From an uncultured Brachyspira sp. (GTDB taxonomy: Bacteria; Spirochaetota; Brachyspiria; Brachyspirales; Brachyspiraceae), in NCBI RefSeq assembly GCF_934747485.1, contig NZ_CAKVGN010000008.1, positions 1 through 57,607 of the forward strand: 57,607 nt of DNA. Reading direction: 5' to 3'. Shown piece by piece: positions 43,579 through 51,425 of the stretch (within the stretch, counting starts at the first letter, position 1; each line of letters opens with the position of its first letter). The position numbers and the translations under genes are program-made. The notes under the pieces are model-generated. The model saw only the letters and a program-made list of their open reading frames with translations. It searched no databases and was not told the origin of the DNA.

Positions 43579-45255
43579 TTATTTTTTCTTTACATACTTT
43601 CTTATAAATCTGCTTATAATCATAATAAAACCCATGATTCCAGATAATAAAAACCCCACAAGCCCAACTAATGATATTCCATGTATTAGCGGAGGCATTT
43701 TTGTAGCTATTATAAGTCCGCTTGAAATAATTAATGAAGCTAATACTATAGAATAGCTTAATCTGTCTCCCAAACTGTCTAAAGTGTTTGCAAGAGTATC
43801 AAGTTTTTTATGTTCAAGCTGTATTCTAATATTTCCTTTTTTCATTAGGCTTATAACTTCACCCAAATCTGAAGGCACATTTTTTAAAACATGAAAATAA
43901 TCATTAATTAAATTTCTTGATTGTTTTAATAAATTATCAGGTTTTAATTGTTCTTTAACATACTTAAAAGCAAAAGGTTTTATATGTTCTACTAATTTAA
44001 GGTCTTTATCTAAATCTCTTCCAACACCTTCTAATACTATTAAAGATTTTATAAGAAGCATTATATTTCCAGAGAGCATTAGCCTAAACTCTCTTATTAT
44101 AGATATAAGTTCATTGAATATATCTTCTATATTAATGTTTTCTAACGGCATATCTATATATTTGTTTATAAGCATAAATATAGCCATATTAAAATCTTCC
44201 ATATTTTGTATTTCGCTATGATCGCATAAATCTAATACAGCTTTAGAAAGATTAATATAATCAGCATTATTGATACTCATTATAAGAGAAGAGAAAGCCT
44301 CTTTTGAAGTAGGAGGAATAAAACCTATCATACCAAAATCTAAAAAACATAATACATTATTATCCAAAGCCATTAAATTTCCCGGATGAGGGTCGGCATG
44401 AAAGAAACCTAATTTAAATATCTGTTCTAATACACAATCAACGCCAATAGAAACTAATTTTTTTCTATCATATTTTGTATCATCAGGACTAATATCAGAG
44501 ATTTTAATTCCTTCTATATATTCCATAGTTAATATGTTTTTTGTACTATATTCTTCGTAGATTTTAGCTATTTTTATATTTTTATTATTTTTGAAAAACT
44601 TTTGAAATTTTATAGTATTGTTTTTTTCAAAATTAAAATCTAATTCCTGTAAAAGCTGATTTTTAAAAGCCTTTATTAATTTTTCCGGTCTTATTAAAGC
44701 AAACTCTTCATTATATTTTTCTAATATAGAAGAAAGCCAAGTTATTATTTCAATATCATTAAGTATATTTTCTTCTATGTTTGGTCTTTTTATTTTTATA
44801 GCAACTTTTTCACCTGTTTTTAATACAGCAATATGTACTTGAGAAATTGAGGCACTTGCTTTAGGTGTAGTGTCAAAAGATTGAAAAGCTTCATTTATAG
44901 GTTTTTGTAATTCTTGTTCTACTATAGCTACAGCTTCTTTTTCATCGAAAGGCTTAACATTATTTTGAAGTTTTTTTAGTTCTTCAATGATGTCTTTTGG
45001 AAGTATATCGCTTCTGTTTGAAAGTATTTGCCCTAACTTTACAAATGTGGTTCCGAGTTCTTCGCAAGCCATTCTTATTCTCTGACCTCGTGTATAGCTT
45101 CTTAAATCCACTCCTTTATATTTTACATTAAATTTTTGTATTGGATTTTTTACCAATTTTAATATAGGAGTAACAGCAATTATATCTTTAAAACCATATG
45201 CCATTATAACTGATATAATTTCTTTTGTCCTATTTAAAGATTTTTTCCCCTTCAC
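43579..45255 (-). CDS. ABC1/UbiB-family atypical kinase
   Basis: These proteins are known from quinone synthesis (UbiB, ADCK) but also occur in organisms that do not make ubiquinone. The 558-residue protein starts at GTG 45255 (GGGG site; a TTG 12 bp upstream is an alternative). It has the KxGQ-type N-terminal region (FVKLGQILSNRSDILP), AIKIKRPNIEENI, the metal-binding HADPHPGN and FLDFGMIG motifs, and two C-terminal membrane helices (about 495-550). It lies 29 bp downstream of the phasin-like gene on the same strand; this pairing is common in UbiB-like genes of anaerobes (as I recall). Confidence 0.88.
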   Translation of the reverse strand: MKGKKSLNRTKEIISVIMAYGFKDIIAVTPILKLVKNPIQKFNVKYKGVDLRSYTRGQRIRMACEELGTTFVKLGQILSNRSDILPKDIIEELKKLQNNVKPFDEKEAVAIVEQELQKPINEAFQSFDTTPKASASISQVHIAVLKTGEKVAIKIKRPNIEENILNDIEIITWLSSILEKYNEEFALIRPEKLIKAFKNQLLQELDFNFEKNNTIKFQKFFKNNKNIKIAKIYEEYSTKNILTMEYIEGIKISDISPDDTKYDRKKLVSIGVDCVLEQIFKLGFFHADPHPGNLMALDNNVLCFLDFGMIGFIPPTSKEAFSSLIMSINNADYINLSKAVLDLCDHSEIQNMEDFNMAIFMLINKYIDMPLENINIEDIFNELISIIREFRLMLSGNIMLLIKSLIVLEGVGRDLDKDLKLVEHIKPFAFKYVKEQLKPDNLLKQSRNLINDYFHVLKNVPSDLGEVISLMKKGNIRIQLEHKKLDTLANTLDSLGDRLSYSIVLASLIISSGLIIATKMPPLIHGISLVGLVGFLLSGIMGFIMIISRFIRKYVKKK

Positions 45256-45295
45256 AATATGCCCCAATTTTATAATTATTAATAGTGTTTATAAT

Positions 45296-45604
45296 TTACT
45301 GCTGATTATTTATTTTGCTTTTTAATTCTTCTAATTCCTTTTTTATAGCATCATATTCTTCTTTTTTTACATATCCAGCTTTATCCATAGTAGTTTTTAT
45401 TCTTTCATCTAAATATTGAGTTATTTCTTCTTTAGTTTCATTAGCCTTGCTAACCATTTCTTTTACAAATTTCTCGCCTTCTTCTGTACTCATATTCTTA
45501 TCTTTTATAAACTCTTTTGCTGCCTCTTCCACTTTTTCTTTGCCTTTAAGCATAAAACCTATACCAGTATAAATACCAGATTTTATTTCGTCTGAAATAC
45601 CCAT
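45296..45604 (-). CDS. Phasin-like coiled-coil protein
   Basis: This 102-residue, highly charged helical protein (GKEKVEEAAKEFI..., then KEEYDAIKKELEELKSKI) resembles phasin/PhaF-type granule proteins in its N-terminal part. An AAGGGGGA site precedes the ATG at 45604. It is the first gene of a two-gene unit with the UbiB-like kinase. Role unknown; it could anchor or regulate the kinase at the membrane or a lipid surface (inference). Confidence 0.7.
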   Translation of the reverse strand: MGISDEIKSGIYTGIGFMLKGKEKVEEAAKEFIKDKNMSTEEGEKFVKEMVSKANETKEEITQYLDERIKTTMDKAGYVKKEEYDAIKKELEELKSKINNQQ

Positions 45605-45640
45605 AATTATTCCCCCTTAAAAAATATTAATTTACTTATT

Positions 45641-45668
45641 ATTATCTTTTTTTTTAATAAAAAGTCAA
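45641..45668 (-). promoter_or_regulatory. Promoter of the phasin-ubiB unit
   Basis: On the minus strand, TTGACT (45668-45663), a 16-bp spacer and GATAAT (45646-45641), about 37 bp before the phasin-like ATG. Confidence 0.65.
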
Positions 45669-45743
45669 CACTCTCAAATTACATATTAGTGTTATATTTT
45701 ATTAAATCATATATTTTTTTATTAAATTATTTGTTTTTTGCTA

Positions 45744-45772
45744 TTGCAATATTATTAGAAGTATTATATAAT
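45744..45772 (+). promoter_or_regulatory. Promoter of the ilv leader and ilvB operon
   Basis: TTGCAA (45744-45749), a 17-bp spacer and TATAAT (45767-45772). A start near 45779 would leave about 24 nt before the leader-peptide ATG and about 220 nt before ilvB. Confidence 0.78.
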
Positions 45773-45790
45773 ATATTCAAAAATAAGATA

Positions 45791-45994
45791 AGGAGAAGAT
45801 GAATGAAGTCATTTTTCAAACATTTCAATCAAACTAACATATCTATTATTCTCCTATCTCTCATTATTATCCTGTAAAGTTTCTATTATAAAAAATAATA
45901 CACACATATAAAAATAACAAAAATAATAAATTGTATTCTGTTGTATTTGTATATATTTACAATACTATATATAGAATTAGTAGATTTTAGGAGA
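45791..45994 (+). promoter_or_regulatory. Candidate translational attenuator: leader Leu codons as anti-Shine-Dalgarno
   Basis: The leader coding segment TTCTCCTA (45849-45856; codons 16-18, Ile-Leu-Leu) is complementary to two ribosome sites. TTCTCCT pairs with AGGAGAA (45791-45797) of the leader itself, and TCTCCTA pairs with TAGGAGA (45988-45994) of ilvB, 7 bp each without mismatch. A ribosome stalled on these codons would cover the anti-site and free the ilvB site. No GC-rich terminator is visible between leader and ilvB, so a translational or Rho-dependent mechanism fits better than classical attenuation. This is inference. Confidence 0.5.
45803..45877 (+). CDS. ilv leader peptide, 24 residues, Ile/Leu-rich
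   Basis: The ATG at 45803 has an AGGAGA site 6 nt upstream. The peptide ends in ISIILLSLIIIL: ten of its last twelve codons are Ile or Leu (six Ile, four Leu). The Leu codons are CTC, CTA, CTC and CTG, all rare in this A/T-rich genome where TTA and CTT dominate. This is the hallmark of leader peptides that sense charged tRNA for branched-chain amino acids. Another ATG at 45799, in a different frame, gives a 12-residue peptide without this bias. It lies 122 bp before ilvB. Confidence 0.75.
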   Translation: MKSFFKHFNQTNISIILLSLIIIL

Positions 45995-45999
45995 TTTTT

Positions 46000-47673
46000 A
46001 TGCAATTGAATGGTTCAGATATCTTAATTGAAGTTTTGATAGAAGAGGGGGTAGACACTGTATTTGGTTATCCCGGCGGAGCTGCTTTAAATATATATGA
46101 TACTATTTATAAATATAGAGATAAAATAAGGCATATAATGCCGGTTGATGAAGCTGGGGCTTGTCATGCTGCTGACGGATATGCAAGAGCAAGCGGTAAA
46201 ACAGGTGTTGTAATTGCAACAAGCGGACCGGGGGCAACCAACTTAGTAACACCATTAGCTACAGCATATATGGATAGTGTGCCTTTGATTGCTATTACAG
46301 CAAATGTGCCTACAAGTTTAATAGGGAAAGATTCTTTTCAAGAGGTTTATATTGCTGGAATAACAATGACTATTACAAAACATAATTTCGTTGTTAGAGA
46401 TATTAATGATTTGGCTAATACAATTAGAAAAGCTTTTTATATAGCAAATACTGGAAGAAAGGGACCTGTTTTAATAGATATACCAAAAAATATAACTATA
46501 GCAGAAACAGAATTCGTAAGCAAACCAAAATTTACTCCAAAACCAGTTCAAATAAGTTCTGAAGATGAAAACACAATAAAAGAAGTAGCAAAATTAATAA
46601 ATGAATCTAAAAGACCTATTATATATTTTGGGGGCGGGGCTAAAGATTCAAGCGACAAATTAAGAGAGTTTATGATTAACTCAAATATACCATCGGTTCA
46701 TACATTGATGGGGGCAGGTGTATTGGGTTATAATGAGAAATTAAATATTGGCTTACTTGGAATGCATGGTTCTGCTACTGCTAATAAGGTTATGAATGAA
46801 GCTGATTTAATACTTGCTGTGGGAACAAGATTTAGCGACAGAGTTGCTTTGAATACTTCTAAATTTGGAGGTGTTGCCAAAAAGGTGCATATAGATATTG
46901 ACAGAAGCGAGATTAATAAAAACGTTAATGTTGATTATAGTATAATAGGCGATTTAAATGATGTGTTAGATAGATTTAATAAACTTGTTAAAAGAGTGAA
47001 AGATGATGAATGGGTAAAATATTTATCTGATTTAATATCAAAAGAAAAAGAAGAAAATTCTAAGAGAAACACTAATAAAGATGGAATTTATCCAAGCAGG
47101 GTTATGAATATAATAGGAGATAAAACTAAAGATGATGCTATTTATGTTACAGATGTAGGTCAGCATCAGATGTGGGCAGTTCAATATATACGCCATACTA
47201 AGCCAAGGAGTTTTATAACAAGCGGAGGTTTGGGAACTATGGGATTTGGATATGGGGCAGCTTTAGGTGTTCAAGTTGCTAATCCAAATAGGAGAGTAAT
47301 ACATATAACAGGAGATGGTTCTTTTTATATGAATTTAAACGAAGTATCTACTGCCGTTGAATATAATTTGCCTATTATCACTATAATACTAAATAACAGC
47401 ACATTGGGTATGGTAAGACAATGGCAGACAATATTTTATGAATCTAGATATTCAAGCACTGATATCAATAAAAAAATGGATTATGTTAAAGTAGCTGAAG
47501 GTTTTGGGGCTAAGGGGTTTAGATGCGAAACTATAAGCGAATTTGAAAATGCTTTTGAAGAGGCATTAAAATGTAAATGTCCTGTTTGGATAGAATGTGT
47601 TATAGATAAAGATTTGAGAGTTTTACCTATGATTCCAGCTGGCGGAACTATAGATGATATAATAGTAGATTAA
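46000..47673 (+). CDS. ilvB: Acetolactate synthase, large catalytic subunit
   Basis: It joins two pyruvates (or pyruvate and 2-oxobutyrate), the first common step to valine, leucine and isoleucine. This 557-residue thiamine-diphosphate enzyme has the N-terminal GYPGGAALNIYD, the catalytic Glu in VDEAGACHAADGYARASGK, the FQE.....T mid-segment, and the ThDP motif GDGSFYMNLNEVSTAVEYNLP...NN. The FAD region is of acetolactate-synthase type. A TAGGAGA site lies 6 nt before the ATG and may be masked by the leader. ilvN follows by 18 bp. Confidence 0.95.
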   Translation: MQLNGSDILIEVLIEEGVDTVFGYPGGAALNIYDTIYKYRDKIRHIMPVDEAGACHAADGYARASGKTGVVIATSGPGATNLVTPLATAYMDSVPLIAITANVPTSLIGKDSFQEVYIAGITMTITKHNFVVRDINDLANTIRKAFYIANTGRKGPVLIDIPKNITIAETEFVSKPKFTPKPVQISSEDENTIKEVAKLINESKRPIIYFGGGAKDSSDKLREFMINSNIPSVHTLMGAGVLGYNEKLNIGLLGMHGSATANKVMNEADLILAVGTRFSDRVALNTSKFGGVAKKVHIDIDRSEINKNVNVDYSIIGDLNDVLDRFNKLVKRVKDDEWVKYLSDLISKEKEENSKRNTNKDGIYPSRVMNIIGDKTKDDAIYVTDVGQHQMWAVQYIRHTKPRSFITSGGLGTMGFGYGAALGVQVANPNRRVIHITGDGSFYMNLNEVSTAVEYNLPIITIILNNSTLGMVRQWQTIFYESRYSSTDINKKMDYVKVAEGFGAKGFRCETISEFENAFEEALKCKCPVWIECVIDKDLRVLPMIPAGGTIDDIIVD

Positions 47674-47691
47674 TAATAGTAGGAGCTAAAA

Positions 47692-48219
47692 ATGAATAAT
47701 AAACAAAGAAGGGTTTTAGTTTTATTTGTAGATAATAGTTCTGGTGTATTAAACAGAATAACTTTATTATTTAGTCAAAAGGGTTTTAATATAGAAACTA
47801 TTACTTGTTCTGTAACTTGTGTTCCAAGTATATCAAGAATGACTATAGTTACAGAGGGAGATGATTTGCATATTACACAAATTATGAAGCAAACTTCTAA
47901 ACTTATAGAGGTTCATTCAGTTCATTTGATAGATCATTGTAACAGCATAATAAGAGATTTGTTGTTGGTAAAAATAGAGATAGATGATTCTAATAAACGC
48001 AGAGTTTGCGATATCACTAATGCTCATAATGGACTTATACTTGATATAGGAAGTAAGAGTATGATAGTTGAAATTACTGCTTCTGCTTCTATAATAGACG
48101 GTTATTTAGAGGCTTTAAAAGATTTCAATATATTAGAGCTTTCAAGGACAGGGGTAACATCTATACAACTGGGTGATGATGTTCCTGATATGAATATAAT
48201 AAATAATTTTGAGTTTTAA
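47692..48219 (+). CDS. ilvN: Acetolactate synthase, small regulatory subunit
   Basis: This 175-residue protein has an N-terminal ACT domain (VLVLFVDNSSGVLNRITLLFSQKGFNIETI, in two overlapping motifs) that binds valine for feedback control, and a C-terminal IlvN/IlvH domain. It activates and regulates IlvB. Family length is normal. It lies 18 bp after ilvB with an AGTAGGAG site. Confidence 0.94.
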   Translation: MNNKQRRVLVLFVDNSSGVLNRITLLFSQKGFNIETITCSVTCVPSISRMTIVTEGDDLHITQIMKQTSKLIEVHSVHLIDHCNSIIRDLLLVKIEIDDSNKRRVCDITNAHNGLILDIGSKSMIVEITASASIIDGYLEALKDFNILELSRTGVTSIQLGDDVPDMNIINNFEF

Positions 48220-48283
48220 TAATTTTTAATAATTTTAATAAATATTTTAATAAAACTAAAAAACAAATATAAGGAGAAATAAA

Positions 48284-49279
48284 ATGATAAAAAAATATTA
48301 TGATGCTGATTGTAACTTAGGATTATTAGACGGAAAAACTATAGCTATAATGGGATACGGCAGTCAAGGACATGCTCATGCACAGAACCTAAAAGACAGC
48401 GGAATGAATGTTATAGTAGGACTTAGAAAAGACAGTGCTAATTGCAAAAAAGCAGAAGAGGCAGGATTTAAAGTAATGGAAGTATCAGAAGCTGCTAAGG
48501 CTGCTGATATAGTAATGATGCTTGTACCAGATGAGGTTGCTGCTGATATTTATAATAGTCAGGTAGCTCCATATATGAAAGAGGGCAATGTGTTAATGTT
48601 TGCTCATGGATTTAATATTCATTTTCAATTTGTAGTACCTGCTAAAGATATAGATGTTATAATGGTAGCTCCAAAAGGACCTGGACACACTGTAAGAAGT
48701 CAGTATTTAGAAGGAAGAGGGGTTCCTAGTTTAATAGCTGTTTATCAAGATAAAAGCGGAAGAGCTAAAGATTATGCATTGGCTTATGCTTCTGGAATAG
48801 GTGCGGGACGTGCTGGTATACTTGAGACTACTTTCAGAGAAGAAACTGAAACTGACCTTTTTGGTGAGCAGGCAGTATTATGCGGAGGTGTTACAGAGCT
48901 AATGAAAGCTGGTTTTGACACTTTAGTAGAAGCAGGTTATGAACCAGAAATGGCTTATTTTGAATGTATACATGAAATGAAGTTAATTGTTGATTTAATA
49001 TATTCTGGCGGTTTTGCTATGATGAGATATTCTATTTCAAACACTGCTGAATATGGAGATTATAGAACTGGCAGAAGAATGATAACAGATGAAACTAGAA
49101 AAGAGATGAAAAAAGTATTGAGAGAGATACAGGACGGAACTTTTGCTAGTGAGTTTATTCAAGAGTTTAGTGCAGGACGCAAGGCTAAATTTAATGCTAC
49201 TAAGAGATTAGAGAGTGAGCATAAATTAGAGAAAGTCGGTGCAGAGTTAAGAAAGATGATGAGCTGGATTAAAAAGTAA
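48284..49279 (+). CDS. ilvC: Ketol-acid reductoisomerase
   Basis: Class I enzyme of 331 residues. It converts acetolactate to dihydroxy-isovalerate with NADPH and Mg2+. The N-terminal Rossmann motif GYGSQGHAHAQNL is followed by VGLRKDS, then MVAPKGPGH, the C-terminal knotted domain with DLFGEQAVLCGG and E..HE.KLIVDLIY..G metal ligands. An AAGGAG site precedes the ATG; the gap to ilvN is 64 bp. ilvD (the next step) is not in the window. Confidence 0.97.
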   Translation: MIKKYYDADCNLGLLDGKTIAIMGYGSQGHAHAQNLKDSGMNVIVGLRKDSANCKKAEEAGFKVMEVSEAAKAADIVMMLVPDEVAADIYNSQVAPYMKEGNVLMFAHGFNIHFQFVVPAKDIDVIMVAPKGPGHTVRSQYLEGRGVPSLIAVYQDKSGRAKDYALAYASGIGAGRAGILETTFREETETDLFGEQAVLCGGVTELMKAGFDTLVEAGYEPEMAYFECIHEMKLIVDLIYSGGFAMMRYSISNTAEYGDYRTGRRMITDETRKEMKKVLREIQDGTFASEFIQEFSAGRKAKFNATKRLESEHKLEKVGAELRKMMSWIKK

Positions 49280-49381
49280 TTTTTATCCAAACTTATAATT
49301 AAATATTTTTATATTGGAGTTTTGTTTATATACTGAATATTTTTAACTTTGTTGTAAATTAGTTTTTATATTTTTGTTATT

Positions 49382-49444
49382 TTCGGGGACTAGTCCCCGA
49401 ACCCCTACTTCTTTTGGTGGCCCAAAGAAGCAAAAGGACTGCAT
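49382..49444 (-). repeat. Dispersed GC-rich double-hairpin repeat, copy 3 (reverse)
   Basis: Read on the minus strand it has the family order: ATGCAG...CTTCTTT / AAAAGAAG hairpin, G-run, then a perfect 16-bp palindrome CGGGGACTAGTCCCCG (49384-49399). It lies in the 348-bp ilvC-leuA gap, which otherwise holds AT-rich DNA and the single-hairpin element at 49511. Confidence 0.65.
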
Positions 49445-49510
49445 TTGATAGTAATTTAATAAATCATTTTAATATATAAAAGATAATTTATATTTTTTAT
49501 ATATACTATT

Positions 49511-49550
49511 TTGCACTTTTTGGTTCTTTTTGCTGCGGGAAAAAGAACAA
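49511..49550 (+). repeat. Single-hairpin dispersed repeat, copy 1
   Basis: GTTCTTTTT (49523-49531) and AAAAAGAAC (49540-49548) flank GCTGCGGG. The 40-bp block differs from 52811-52850 at one base. It lies 78 bp before leuA. Confidence 0.75.
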
Positions 49551-49627
49551 GAAAAAATAAACAATTTTTATACAAACAATAAAAATATTTAATTATACAA
49601 TGGTTATTTTATAAAAAGGTTTTAACA

Positions 49628-51124
49628 ATGAGAAAGATTAAAATTTTTGATACTACTTTAAGAGATGGAGAGCAGTCTCCCGGTTGTACTATGAATTTGG
49701 CTGAAAAATTAGAGATGGCAGCTGAATTAGATAAATTAGGCGTTGATATAATAGAAGCAGGTTTTGCTATATGTTCTGATGATGATTTCAATGCCATAAG
49801 AGAAGTAAGCAAGGTTGTAGAAAATGCAAAATTGGTAAGCTTAGCAAGATGCAACAAAAAAGATATAGACAGAGCTTATGAGGCACTTGCTGAGGCAAAA
49901 CACCCTATGCTTCATACGTTTATAGCTACAAGTGATATACACTTAAAGCATAAATTAGAGATGACCAGAGAGCAAGTATTAGAAACTATAAAAGAATCTG
50001 TTTCTTATGCTAAAACCAAATTCGAGTTTATAGAGTTTTCTGCTGAAGATGCATCAAGAAGCGACAGAGAATTTTTAGCTAAGGCTTATTCTGTTGCTAT
50101 AGAAAACGGTGCTACTACTATAAATGTTCCTGATACTGTTGGATATACCACTCCTATAGAGATGGCTGACTTAATAAAATATTTAAAAGAAAATGTTAAG
50201 GGCATAGAGAATGTTGATATATCTGTGCATTGTCATGATGATTTAGGACTTGGTACTGCTAATTCTTTATCTGCAGTGTTAGCTGGTGCTACTCAGGTAG
50301 AATGTACTATTAATGGTATAGGGGAACGTGCAGGCAATGCAAGTTTAGAAGAGATTGTAATGGGCATAAAAACAAGAAAAGATTTTTATAATGCATATAC
50401 TGATATTAACACTAAACGCATTTATAAAGTGTCAAAATTATTGTCTACAATTTCTGGTATGGTGGTTGCTCCTAATAAGGCTATAGTGGGAGCTAATGCT
50501 TTTGCTCATGAGGCTGGTATTCACCAACATGGCGTATTAAAAGAGCGTTCTACTTATGAGATTATGAATGTTGAAGATATAGGCATACCTCAAAACAAAA
50601 TGGTATTAGGTAAACATTCTGGTAAACATGCTTTTAAAGACAGAATTGAATCTTTGGGCTATGATATTGATGATAAAGTTTTAGAAGATAAGTTTGTAGA
50701 GTTTAAGGCTTTGGCAGACAAGAAAAAAGTAGTTACAGATTCTGACATTGAAGCATTATTGATAGGAAATACAAATATAGAAAATCCTACCTACACATTA
50801 AAAAGCTTTATGGTTAATGACAGTGATTCAATATCTTCTTTTGCTTCTGTATCTATAATTGACAATAAAGACAATGTTGTTGAGGCTATAGGAAAGGGTA
50901 ACGGACCTATTGATGCTGCATTTGGAGCTATTGACTCTGTAACATCAAATAGAGCTAAATTGGTTACATATACTATTAATGCTATTACAGAAGGCGAAGA
51001 TGCTTTAGGAGAGGTTATTGTAAGACTTGCTTCTGATGACAAAACAGTTATTGGAAGAGCTGTAAGTACAGATATTATACAGGCAAGTTTGATGGCTTAT
51101 ATTAATGGTTTGAATAAATTATAA
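49628..51124 (+). CDS. leuA: 2-isopropylmalate synthase
   Basis: It condenses 2-ketoisovalerate with acetyl-CoA, the first committed leucine step. This 498-residue protein has the DRE-TIM barrel start FDTTLRDGEQSPGCTM, VPDTVGYTTP, SVHCHDDLGLG, the NGIGERAGNA.LEE motif, and EAGIHQHGVLK. A C-terminal LeuA regulatory domain (about 380-498) normally binds leucine. The length matches LeuA rather than shorter citramalate synthases. There is no clear strong ribosome site (AAAAAGG is 12 nt upstream). It is followed directly by a strong terminator. Confidence 0.93.
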   Translation: MRKIKIFDTTLRDGEQSPGCTMNLAEKLEMAAELDKLGVDIIEAGFAICSDDDFNAIREVSKVVENAKLVSLARCNKKDIDRAYEALAEAKHPMLHTFIATSDIHLKHKLEMTREQVLETIKESVSYAKTKFEFIEFSAEDASRSDREFLAKAYSVAIENGATTINVPDTVGYTTPIEMADLIKYLKENVKGIENVDISVHCHDDLGLGTANSLSAVLAGATQVECTINGIGERAGNASLEEIVMGIKTRKDFYNAYTDINTKRIYKVSKLLSTISGMVVAPNKAIVGANAFAHEAGIHQHGVLKERSTYEIMNVEDIGIPQNKMVLGKHSGKHAFKDRIESLGYDIDDKVLEDKFVEFKALADKKKVVTDSDIEALLIGNTNIENPTYTLKSFMVNDSDSISSFASVSIIDNKDNVVEAIGKGNGPIDAAFGAIDSVTSNRAKLVTYTINAITEGEDALGEVIVRLASDDKTVIGRAVSTDIIQASLMAYINGLNKL

Positions 51125-51133
51125 TTTTCATAT

Positions 51134-51175
51134 AGGGCTTATGCAATTTTTTATAGATTGTAAAAGCCCTTTTTT
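51134..51175 (+). terminator. Intrinsic terminator after leuA
   Basis: AGGGCTT (51134-51140) pairs with AAGCCCT (51164-51170), with an inner CAAT/ATTG helix, followed by six Ts. It would separate leuA from leuC unless read through. Confidence 0.8.
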
Positions 51176-51297
51176 ATGATATAATTGTAAATCATTTTTA
51201 TGTAAACTAAAGTAATTGTGTTTTTGTTAGTTTTCTATGAATGTAGGTTGTAATTTTTATAAATAAAAAATATATATTTTTATAATACCTAAATTTT

Positions 51298-51390
51298 AAA
51301 ATGCAGTTCTTTTGGTTCTTTTATACCAATACCGAAAGGTACCTACTCGGTAAAAGAACTGGGGGTGCGGGGGCTAGCCCCTGCAAATAA
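51298..51390 (+). repeat. Dispersed GC-rich double-hairpin repeat, copy 2
   Basis: Matches copy 1 at 38 of 39 leading bases. Hairpin one has GTTCTTTTA/TAAAAGAAC arms with inner ACCG/CGGT; hairpin two is a perfect GGGGCTAGCCCC palindrome (51370-51381). It ends GCAAATAA. It lies in the leuA-leuC gap (301 bp), 35 bp before leuC. Confidence 0.75.
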
Positions 51391-51425
51391 TAAAAATAAT
51401 TTTTAGTATAAATTAATTTAAGGAT

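Noticed and set aside
45799..45837. Alternative leader frame from ATG 45799
   Set aside because: It encodes 12 residues without branched-chain bias, and its start is closer to the ribosome site than usual; the 45803 frame explains the codon bias.
45878..45999. Classical intrinsic attenuator or T-box before ilvB
   Set aside because: I see only a weak ATTGTA/TACAAT pairing, no GC-rich stem with T-tract and no T-box motif.
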